Source: an uncultured Pelagibacteraceae bacterium (lineage in GTDB: Bacteria > Pseudomonadota > Alphaproteobacteria > Pelagibacterales > Pelagibacteraceae). From it: 43,660 nt of DNA. A program made the position numbers and the translations under genes. The stretch covers positions 1 to 43,660 of the forward strand of contig CACFYB010000006.1 of the NCBI GenBank assembly GCA_902570425.1. The letters are read 5' to 3'. Under the pieces are notes generated by a model, which was not told where the DNA came from, did not search any database, and worked only from the letters and a program-made list of their open reading frames with translations. Each line of letters opens with the position of its first letter. The stretch's first letter is position 1. Below are positions 37,389 through 43,660 of the stretch, piece by piece.

Positions 37389-37607
37389 ATGAAAAAAATA
37401 AAAAAAATAAAAATAAAGATAAATGGCAAAGTTAAAATATTACCTGCTAGGATTAACTTATCTAAATTAGTAATAAATTTGAAAATACCTGTTAAAAAAG
37501 TAGCAATTGAGTTAAATCAAGAAATAATAGATAAAAAAAGATTGAGTAAAATAGTATTAAAAAATAATGATAAGATAGAAATTGTTCATTTTATTGGAGG
37601 TGGTTAA
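37389..37607 (+). CDS. thiS: sulfur carrier protein ThiS
   Basis: Ubiquitin-like protein whose C-terminal Gly is thiocarboxylated to provide sulfur for the thiazole ring of thiamin. From ATG 37389 it has 72 residues: a very Lys/Ile-rich beta-grasp body and the C-terminal VHFIGGG. An upstream ATG at 37347 would add 14 residues of hydrophobic sequence overlapping aroQ and is less likely. The codons for the Gly triplet include GGAGG, which doubles as the ribosome site for thiG. I saw no TPP riboswitch before it; only 16 bp is free. Confidence 0.9.
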   Translation: MKKIKKIKIKINGKVKILPARINLSKLVINLKIPVKKVAIELNQEIIDKKRLSKIVLKNNDKIEIVHFIGGG

Positions 37608-37611
37608 TTTG
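37596..37611 (+). promoter_or_regulatory. ribosome-binding site and TTG start of thiG, inside thiS
   Basis: GGAGG at 37596-37600, formed by the final glycine codons of thiS, lies 8 bases before TTG 37609-37611. This spacing is ideal and decides the TTG start over an upstream ATG at 37582 that would overlap thiS in another frame. Confidence 0.75.
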
Positions 37612-38382
37612 AAGAAAGATAAATTTACAATTGCTAACAAAGTTTTTAAATCAAGATTAATTGTAGGAACTGGAAAATACAACAGTATGAGTCAATGTGC
37701 AAAAGCAATTAAGCTCTCAGGCGCAGACATAGTTACTGTTGCTGTTAGAAGAGTAAATATTTTAGATAAAAAAAAACCTCTTTTGATGGATTATATTGAT
37801 CCAAAGAAAATAACTTATTTACCAAATACTGCTGGATGTTTTAATTCTAATGAGGCACTAAGAACTTTGAGATTAGCAAGAGAAATTGGTGGATGGAAAT
37901 TAGTAAAATTAGAAGTTTTAGGAGATAAAAAGAATTTATTTCCAGAAATGATAGAAACGCTTAAATCAACTGAAATTTTATCGAAAGAGGGATTCAAAGT
38001 TATGGTTTATTGTAACGATGATCCTTTAATGGCTAAAAGGTTAGAAAATGTTGGAGCTTGTGCAATAATGCCACTTGCAGCACCAATCGGCTCAGGTCTT
38101 GGGATTCAAAATAAAATTAATTTAAAGATAATAAGGAAGCAAACCAAGTTACCTCTAATAATTGATGCTGGTCTTGGCCAAGCCTCGGATGCCGCAATTG
38201 CAATGGAGCTAGGTTGTGATGGTGTATTGGTAAATACAGCAATAGCAAAAGCCAAAAAACCATTTGAAATGGCATTAGCTTTTAAAAATTCTGTTATAGC
38301 AGGAAGACAATCTTACTTAGCAGGAAGAATAGAAAAGAGTTTAATGGGGAATCCTTCTTCTCCTAAGAAGGGACTTATTTAG
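37609..38382 (+). CDS. thiG: thiazole synthase
   Basis: Forms the thiamin thiazole phosphate from DXP, dehydroglycine and ThiS thiocarboxylate. With the TTG start the protein has 257 residues and begins KKDKFTIANKVFKSRLIVGTGKY, written as a landmark. Further family segments are VTVAVRRVN, LPNTAGCFN, VKLEVLGDK with the Schiff-base Lys, PLAAPIGSGLGI, DAGLGQASDAAIAMELGCDGVLVNTAIAKA. Start choice rests on the GGAGG in thiS. The stop overlaps the convergent RNase E/G gene by 8 bases. thiE and thiF are not adjacent. Confidence 0.95.
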   Translation: MKKDKFTIANKVFKSRLIVGTGKYNSMSQCAKAIKLSGADIVTVAVRRVNILDKKKPLLMDYIDPKKITYLPNTAGCFNSNEALRTLRLAREIGGWKLVKLEVLGDKKNLFPEMIETLKSTEILSKEGFKVMVYCNDDPLMAKRLENVGACAIMPLAAPIGSGLGIQNKINLKIIRKQTKLPLIIDAGLGQASDAAIAMELGCDGVLVNTAIAKAKKPFEMALAFKNSVIAGRQSYLAGRIEKSLMGNPSSPKKGLI

Positions 38383-40153
38383 CTTTTTTAAAATACTTTT
38401 TTTTTCTATACGGCTTTCTTTTAAATTTTTTCTTATCTTTAATACTAATTACATTTGTGTCTTTTTTTGTGATATTCAAATTTTTTATTACTTCATGATG
38501 TTCTATTAATTCCAATGTTTTTTTGGATTTATTTTTTATATCTATTATATATTCTGGTATTATTAAATTGTTATCACTAATTATATCAATTTTAATTTTA
38601 TTTTTTTTTTCAAAATAAGTAAGATCATCAATAAAGTTTTCTTTTAAAAAATCTGAAATTTTTTTACAAACTTTAATATCAACAAATTTTCCTTTATTTA
38701 AAATCGCTTTTAACTCAACAATCTTAAGTAATTTTTGTGCAAAAGACTCATCAGTCAATTTGATTTTCCATTTCACAGCGCTTTCTCTTAATCGTTGTCT
38801 TGACATTTCCAATAGACCAAAATTACTAATTCTGCCAATTTGAATTCTAGCTCTATCTGTGCGACATCTTTCTTTTAATCTTTTTTCTATTGTTCTTCTG
38901 TTTCCATAATTTAACATGTCAATAAAATCTATGATTATTAGACCAGATAAGTCTCTAATTTTTATTTGTCTGGCAATTTCATCTGCTGCCTCTAAATTTG
39001 TGTCAAGAGCAGTGCTTTCAACATTTTTTTGTTTTATCGAGCTTCCTGAATTTATATCAATGGAAACTAAGGCTTCAGTAGGATTTATCACTAAATAACC
39101 ACCAGAACTTAATTTTATTTCTGACTCAAATATTTGATTAAGTTTATGTTCTATCCCTTCTTCAATAAATAAAGGTATTTTACCTCTATATTTTTTTATT
39201 TTTTTTACATGAGAAGGCATCATTAGTTTCATGAAATTTTGTGCTTTTTTATAACCTTCATTACCCTCAACTATAATATTATTGGTACTTTCATCATACA
39301 TATCTCTCAATGTTCTTTTAATAATTTCACTTTCCTGATGAATCAAAGATGGCGCAATTGAATTAATAGCGTTACTTTTAATATCATTCCAAGTTTTAAT
39401 AAGTGTCTCTAAATCATGGTTTATTTCATTTTTAGTTTTATTACTTCCAGCTGTCCTTACAATTAATCCCATTTCTTTTGGAATTTGAATTTCATTCAAA
39501 ATATTTCTTATTTTTTTTCTGTCAGCTGGATTAAAAATTTTTCTGGAAATTCCTCCACCCTTCGGAGTGTTTGGCATTAAAACAATATATTTTCCAGCTA
39601 TAGATATAAAAGTGCTTAAAGCAGCACCTTTTTGTCCACGTTCATCTTTAATAACTTGAACAAGAATAACTTGATTAGGTTTAATTACTTCTTGTATTTT
39701 ATATCTTTTGAATTTTGATTTCTTCTCAAATTTTTTTTCCTCAAGATTTTCTAAATTTTCTTTTTCTTCAATTTCTTTTTTTTCAATTGGATCCTCAGTT
39801 TCTAATTTTCCCTCAGCAAGATTTTCCTCTTCTTTTGCTTCTACTTGTTTTGAAAGCTCCTCTCTAGCTTTTTCTTCTTCTTCTTTAATTTTTTCTAAAT
39901 CACTTTTTGGAATTTGAAAATAATCAGATTGAATATCATTAAACGATAAAAATCCGTGTTTTTCTCTTCCAAAATCAACAAATGCAGCTTGAAGAGAAGG
40001 TTCTATCCTACTTACTTTGCCAAGATAAATATTGTTTTTGATTAAATTATTTTTTAATCCTTCGTATTCGTAGTCTTCAATATTTTTATCGGTTTTGAGT
40101 ACAACTCTCGTTTCATTTGGATGCGAGGCATCAATATATAAATTTTTTTCCAT
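38375..40153 (-). CDS. rne: ribonuclease E/G family endoribonuclease lacking the zinc-link
   Basis: Endoribonuclease for mRNA decay and rRNA/tRNA processing. The 592-residue protein has an S1 domain split by an acidic Glu/Lys-rich insertion (about residues 85-145), the RNase H-like segment, and the DNase I-like catalytic region with LVSIDINSGS and LIIIDFIDMLNYGNRR carrying the two metal-binding Asp. RNFGLLEMSRQRLRES-like sequence (SNFGLLEMSRQRLRES) follows, but the CPxCxGTG zinc-link expected next is absent. The long disordered scaffold of RNase E is also missing, ending in a short Lys/Arg-rich tail. rne and rng cannot be told apart with certainty. Confidence 0.9.
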   Translation of the reverse strand: MEKNLYIDASHPNETRVVLKTDKNIEDYEYEGLKNNLIKNNIYLGKVSRIEPSLQAAFVDFGREKHGFLSFNDIQSDYFQIPKSDLEKIKEEEEKAREELSKQVEAKEEENLAEGKLETEDPIEKKEIEEKENLENLEEKKFEKKSKFKRYKIQEVIKPNQVILVQVIKDERGQKGAALSTFISIAGKYIVLMPNTPKGGGISRKIFNPADRKKIRNILNEIQIPKEMGLIVRTAGSNKTKNEINHDLETLIKTWNDIKSNAINSIAPSLIHQESEIIKRTLRDMYDESTNNIIVEGNEGYKKAQNFMKLMMPSHVKKIKKYRGKIPLFIEEGIEHKLNQIFESEIKLSSGGYLVINPTEALVSIDINSGSSIKQKNVESTALDTNLEAADEIARQIKIRDLSGLIIIDFIDMLNYGNRRTIEKRLKERCRTDRARIQIGRISNFGLLEMSRQRLRESAVKWKIKLTDESFAQKLLKIVELKAILNKGKFVDIKVCKKISDFLKENFIDDLTYFEKKNKIKIDIISDNNLIIPEYIIDIKNKSKKTLELIEHHEVIKNLNITKKDTNVISIKDKKKFKRKPYRKKKYFKKAK

Positions 40154-40251
40154 AATATGTTATTTGAGTTTTTCATTAAAGTATTTATTAATAATTTTGT
40201 ATATTTCTTATGCCTTATCTTTAACAAATTCCTATATATAATGGAAATGAA
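40154..40251. promoter_or_regulatory. divergent rne/mrcA promoter region
   Basis: On the minus strand TTGTTA (40227-40222) and TATACA (40203-40198) are separated by 18 bp, giving a leader of about 38 bases for rne. On the plus strand TATAAT (40237-40242) lies 9 bases before the mrcA ATG with a weak -35 (TTATCT, 40215-40220). The usual amiC gene is not in this gap. Confidence 0.4.
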
Positions 40252-42588
40252 ATGAACACTTTTTTTAAAAAATTATTAGTTGTTATAATTAGTCTTTTTC
40301 TTCTATTTTTTCTATTAGTATTAAGTATTTTGTGGAATTTTTCTAATAATATTCCTGATTATAAATTTTTAAAAAATTACAAGCCTCCAGTTTCTAGCAA
40401 AGTATATTCTGGAAATGGTGAATTGGTTGCTGATTTTTCTAAAGAAAAGAGAATTTTTGTTCCTTTTCAGGCATTGCCTAAAAATGTAATAAATTCATTT
40501 TTATCTGCTGAAGATAAGAATTTTTTTTCTCATCCAGGGGTAGATGCAAAAGGAGTTTTAAGGGCCGTATTAAACAATATAAGGAATATAATGACCTCTA
40601 GAAGATTAGAAGGTGCGTCAACAATTACTCAACAGGTTGCAAAAAATTTTCTTTTAACTAATGAAGTAAGTTTAAAAAGAAAGGTTAAGGAAGCTATTTT
40701 AGCTTTTAGAATTGAGAGAGCATTAAGTAAAGAGAGAATATTAGAGCTATATCTTAATCAAATTTATCTTGGAAGTGGAGCATATGGAGTAGCTGCTGCC
40801 AGTTTAGAATATTTTGATAAATCGATTAAAGAGTTAAATTATTCTGAGGCAGCATTACTGGCTGCTCTGCCAAAAGCGCCAAGTAGATATAATCCTTACA
40901 GAGATAAAGAATTAGCAAAATTTCGAAGAGATTTAGTTTTGAAAAATTTGTTAGATAATAATTTTTTAACAAAAGACGATTATGATAAATTTAAAAATCA
41001 GGAAATTGAGTTAAAAAAAACAAAAAAAATTTTTTTAGAGGACTCCCAATATTATATTGAAGATGTAAGAAAAAATATCATTGATTTACTTAGTTACGAA
41101 AAAGTTTATAAACAAGGATTTAATATTAATACTCCGATAAATTTAGACTTACAAAAAATTGCAACCGAAGCTCTAAGAAACGGATTGATAAAATATGATA
41201 AAAGAAAAGGATGGAGAGGCCCAATTACAAATGTTGATTTAAACAAAGATTGGCGCAATGATTTAGAGGAATATACTTTAGAAGAGTCTATAGGTTGGGA
41301 AATTGCTATCGTTAAAGAAATTAATAAGTTTTATACCTCAATAGAAACAAAAAGTAAAAAGTTAGGTAAAATTGATTTTAAAGACATTTCTTGGACAAAA
41401 AAAGATTTTGATCAATTATTAAGTCTTGGAGATCTGATTTATGTAAAAGAATTAGGTAATAAAAATTATGGTTTAAAACAAATTCCTAAAATTAATGGTG
41501 GAATAGTTGTGATGGACCCTTATTCAGGAAGAGTTCTTGCACTTAGTGGTGGTTTCAGTTTTAAAAATAGTGAATTTAATAGAGCTACTCAGGCCTTAAG
41601 ACAACCTGGATCTGCTTTTAAACCTTTTGTTTATGCTTTAGCACTTGAAAATAATTATACTCCCACATCGTTAGTTTTAGATGCTCCTTTAGTTTTAGAT
41701 CAGGGTTCAGATCTCAAGTTATGGAAACCAGAAAATTATGGAAAAAAATTTTATGGACCTTCAACACTTAGAGTCGGACTCGAAAAATCAAGAAATTTAA
41801 TGACAGTTAGGATTGCACAAAACTTAGGCATTGATAGAGTTGTGAATTTTTCCAAAAAATTGGGTATTTATGAAAACCCAGAAGAACTCTTGTCAATTTC
41901 ATTAGGCTCAACTGAAACAACTTTATTAAAATTGACATCAGCATATTCAGCTTTTGTGAATGGTGGTAAACTTGTTAAACCAATTATAATCGATAGAATT
42001 CAAGATAGTGAGGGTAATACAATAATTAATAATGAGAATAGGTCTTGTTTAAATTGTGATGCAGTATCTTTTACTAGTAAAGATTATCCAAAAATAAAAG
42101 ACAATTTCGAACAAGTTTTTTCAGCACAAACCGCATATCAGATCACATCTTTGTTAGAAGGAGTGGTTCAAAGAGGGACTGCTAAAAAGTTAAGAAAGTT
42201 AAAACTTAATTTAGCAGGAAAAACAGGTACAACCAATGAAAATACAGATGCATGGTTTATTGGCTTTACCTCTAATTTAGTAATAGGTGTTTATTTAGGA
42301 ATGGATAATCCTAAATCTCTTGGAAAATACGAAACAGGATCAAAAACAGCATTACCCGTCTTTGAAAATTTTATTAAAAAGGCTGTAAAAAAGTCTGATG
42401 CAAGACCATTTAAGGTTTCTGACGGAATTACAATGATGGTAGTTGACTCTTTAACTGGTCAAAAAGCTAAATTTTCTTCAAAGAATACGATTTTAGAAGC
42501 TTATAAAAGTAAAAATGTTGTTGATGGAAAAATATTATATTCTAATAAAAATAGATTAGATTCAAATAATATATTAAAGTTTTATTAA
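40252..42588 (+). CDS. mrcA: penicillin-binding protein 1A
   Basis: Bifunctional peptidoglycan synthase anchored in the inner membrane. The 778-residue protein has a short cytoplasmic start, one transmembrane helix (about 8-29), a GT51 transglycosylase domain with catalytic E87 (SAEDKNFFSHPG) and GASTITQQVAKN, an OB-like insertion, and a transpeptidase domain with S454-x-x-K457 (GSAFK), SRN, and K657-T-G-T. All catalytic residues are present. Its stop overlaps the next ATG (TAATG). In many alphaproteobacteria amiC precedes and prfB follows this gene; neither is here. Confidence 0.96.
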   Translation: MNTFFKKLLVVIISLFLLFFLLVLSILWNFSNNIPDYKFLKNYKPPVSSKVYSGNGELVADFSKEKRIFVPFQALPKNVINSFLSAEDKNFFSHPGVDAKGVLRAVLNNIRNIMTSRRLEGASTITQQVAKNFLLTNEVSLKRKVKEAILAFRIERALSKERILELYLNQIYLGSGAYGVAAASLEYFDKSIKELNYSEAALLAALPKAPSRYNPYRDKELAKFRRDLVLKNLLDNNFLTKDDYDKFKNQEIELKKTKKIFLEDSQYYIEDVRKNIIDLLSYEKVYKQGFNINTPINLDLQKIATEALRNGLIKYDKRKGWRGPITNVDLNKDWRNDLEEYTLEESIGWEIAIVKEINKFYTSIETKSKKLGKIDFKDISWTKKDFDQLLSLGDLIYVKELGNKNYGLKQIPKINGGIVVMDPYSGRVLALSGGFSFKNSEFNRATQALRQPGSAFKPFVYALALENNYTPTSLVLDAPLVLDQGSDLKLWKPENYGKKFYGPSTLRVGLEKSRNLMTVRIAQNLGIDRVVNFSKKLGIYENPEELLSISLGSTETTLLKLTSAYSAFVNGGKLVKPIIIDRIQDSEGNTIINNENRSCLNCDAVSFTSKDYPKIKDNFEQVFSAQTAYQITSLLEGVVQRGTAKKLRKLKLNLAGKTGTTNENTDAWFIGFTSNLVIGVYLGMDNPKSLGKYETGSKTALPVFENFIKKAVKKSDARPFKVSDGITMMVVDSLTGQKAKFSSKNTILEAYKSKNVVDGKILYSNKNRLDSNNILKFY

Positions 42589-42842
42589 TGGACCATAAAT
42601 ATTTAGATTATAAAAAAGAAATTGAAAAAATTAATCAAAGTGTAAATGGGAATACAAATACATTTTATATAAATCCACTCAACTCCCTAAAATTTGTTTT
42701 AAATAAGCTTAAAAAAGATAAGAAAAATTTAAATAAATATTTCTGGATTTTTACAGGTTCAACAGCAAGTGTTGTTCCAATAAAATCTAAAGGTCTATAT
42801 TTAGGTAAAATAGCTAAGTTAGGATCTTCAAAAGAAAAATAA
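42588..42842 (+). CDS. small protein of unknown function
   Basis: An 84-residue frame beginning at the ATG that overlaps the mrcA stop (TAATG), consistent with translational coupling. It is hydrophilic and Lys/Asn-rich with a mildly hydrophobic segment (KYFWIFTGSTASVVPI, about residues 50-65) and no signal peptide. I do not recognise a family. It is followed after 19 bp by the SGNH-like gene, so both may be transcribed from the mrcA promoter. Coding status rests on the overlap, length and codon pattern. Confidence 0.55.
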   Translation: MDHKYLDYKKEIEKINQSVNGNTNTFYINPLNSLKFVLNKLKKDKKNLNKYFWIFTGSTASVVPIKSKGLYLGKIAKLGSSKEK

Positions 42843-42861
42843 TATAATAATTTTTAAGAAT

Positions 42862-43660
42862 ATGAATTTTAAGTTGGTTAAAAACTACTTCATAATATTC
42901 ATTTCGAGTATTTTATTTAGCATATATTTATTTGAAGTTTATATAACGCAAAAGGTTAATCTTGAACGCGATGAGCTGCAAAGAAAGATATTATTTAGGG
43001 AAAAAATAAACAGTAAGCAGCAGGAATTAATAAGACTCTATGACAAGTATGGAGATTTATTATTAAAAAAAAAAATAGAATTATATAAAACTGAGACGAA
43101 TAAAGAGTTTGATTTAAGGGATGAATTTGGAGTTTATGAAGAGTTAAAAAATGATATTGAAAATTTGTCTTTGCCGAATTACCCAATTAGTTTTTTAGGA
43201 AAAAAAAATGATTTACGCCCGTTATCAGGTCTTTCACATTCTGTAACAATGAATTGTAATGAAAATGGATATGTTTCATTTTTTCATACTGACAGATACG
43301 GTTTTAACAACCCTGATGATGAATGGGATAAAGAAAAAATTGAGTATCTAATTGTAGGTGACTCTTTCGCTATGGGTTCTTGCGTAAATAGACCAAATGA
43401 TATTGCATCAGTTTTAAGAAAACTTTCTAATAAGCCAGTTTTGAATTTAGGGTATGGTGGTAATGGTCCTTTGCTAGAATATATAAGTTTAAAGGAATAT
43501 TTAGATACGAACGTTAATAAAGTTTTGTGGTTTTTTTATGAGGGTAATGATTTTGATAATTTGGATAGTGAATTAACAGATCCTATTTTAGTCAAATATT
43601 TAAATGACAAATCATTTACTCAAAATTTGAAAGAAAACCAAAATAAAGTTGATGATCTTG
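42862..43660 (+). CDS. SGNH/GDSL hydrolase-like membrane-anchored protein (3' truncated by window)
   Basis: An open frame from ATG 42862 to the window edge, 266 codons so far. It has an N-terminal membrane helix (about residues 8-29), a charged coiled-coil-like region (31-100), then an SGNH fold start: LIVGDSFAMGS with the Gly-Asp-Ser at 166-168, NLGYGGNGP (G200, N201) and FYEGND at 225-230, corresponding to blocks I, II/III. The block V Asp-x-x-His would lie beyond the edge. Such proteins often modify or de-acylate surface glycans; the target is unknown. GC is slightly higher than in neighbours. It may mark the start of an accessory surface-polysaccharide region. Confidence 0.75.
   Translation, partial: MNFKLVKNYFIIFISSILFSIYLFEVYITQKVNLERDELQRKILFREKINSKQQELIRLYDKYGDLLLKKKIELYKTETNKEFDLRDEFGVYEELKNDIENLSLPNYPISFLGKKNDLRPLSGLSHSVTMNCNENGYVSFFHTDRYGFNNPDDEWDKEKIEYLIVGDSFAMGSCVNRPNDIASVLRKLSNKPVLNLGYGGNGPLLEYISLKEYLDTNVNKVLWFFYEGNDFDNLDSELTDPILVKYLNDKSFTQNLKENQNKVDDL

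Noticed and set aside
39700-39920. Serine/phenylalanine-rich plus-strand frame opposite rne
   Set aside because: It is the reverse complement of the Glu/Lys-rich insertion of the RNase E/G gene and has no independent coding signal.
42588-42842. The 84-residue frame as a truncated prfB or as a DUF5989 protein (often beside SGNH genes)
   Set aside because: It lacks the GGQ region and RF2 helices, and its single weak hydrophobic stretch does not fit DUF5989.
1-43660. CRISPR arrays, tRNA genes, insertion sequences, prophage or toxin-antitoxin genes
   Set aside because: No regularly spaced repeats, cloverleaf sequences, terminal inverted repeats or recognisable transposase, phage or toxin genes were seen on reading both strands.

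Overview
The window is AT-rich bacterial DNA packed with housekeeping genes. It looks like a streamlined marine alphaproteobacterium of the SAR11 clade (Pelagibacterales). The reasons are the very low GC content, lysine/asparagine/isoleucine-rich proteins, near-absent intergenic space, and gene blocks in alphaproteobacterial order (rpsF-rpsR-rplI-dnaB; lptF-lptG-lptD-surA-pdxA-ksgA; purM-DUF2066-hdaA-aspS; aroQ-accB-accC-DUF2155-NDUFA12). The clade assignment is inference from gene content and style; no rRNA gene is present. I found no tRNA, rRNA, CRISPR array or insertion sequence, and no gene-free stretch over 300 bases.

Layout. 1-5428 (+): tail of an unidentified gene, tolC, recA (with a candidate SOS box and a strong terminator) and alaS. 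16409-5420 (-): a long co-directional run rpsF-rpsR-rplI-dnaB, an RND/MMPL exporter, cvpA, purF, an HD-domain protein with diiron-oxygenase-like ligands, an EamA transporter, an MFS transporter, and an isocitrate dehydrogenase gene whose first ~90 codons are replaced by unrelated lysine-rich sequence. 16497-19086 (+): fabD-fabG-acpP-gmk. 26439-19075 (-): lptF-lptG-lptD-surA-pdxA-ksgA. 26522-28394 (+): pepA-ndk. 29974-28384 (-): purM-purN. 29986-33506 (+): DUF2066 protein, hdaA, aspS. 34329-33508 (-): a stand-alone protein matching the C-terminal part of class II ribonucleotide reductase. 34439-35168 (+): NDUFA12 homologue and DUF2155 protein. 37372-35165 (-): aroQ-accB-accC. 37389-38382 (+): thiS-thiG. 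40153-38375 (-): RNase E/G. 40252-43660 (+): PBP1A, an unknown 84-residue protein and the start of an SGNH/GDSL-like membrane-anchored protein cut by the window edge.

Functionally this is core physiology: DNA replication and repair, translation, fatty acid synthesis (fabD, fabG, acpP, accB, accC), LPS transport to the outer membrane, purine synthesis (purF, purM, purN), cofactor synthesis (thiS, thiG, pdxA), the TCA cycle and the cell wall.

The most striking anomaly is the chimeric icd gene at 5420-6511, which lacks the N-terminal NADP/substrate-binding segment and has no room upstream for it. Also notable: an RNase E/G without the zinc-link cysteines; an AspRS with the non-discriminating-type histidine; loss of fabF/mltG/yicC, amiC, prfB and aat from their usual slots; convergent gene pairs whose stop codons nearly all overlap; and a likely transition to accessory genes after 42588. 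I did not find a clearly new defence or mobile system.
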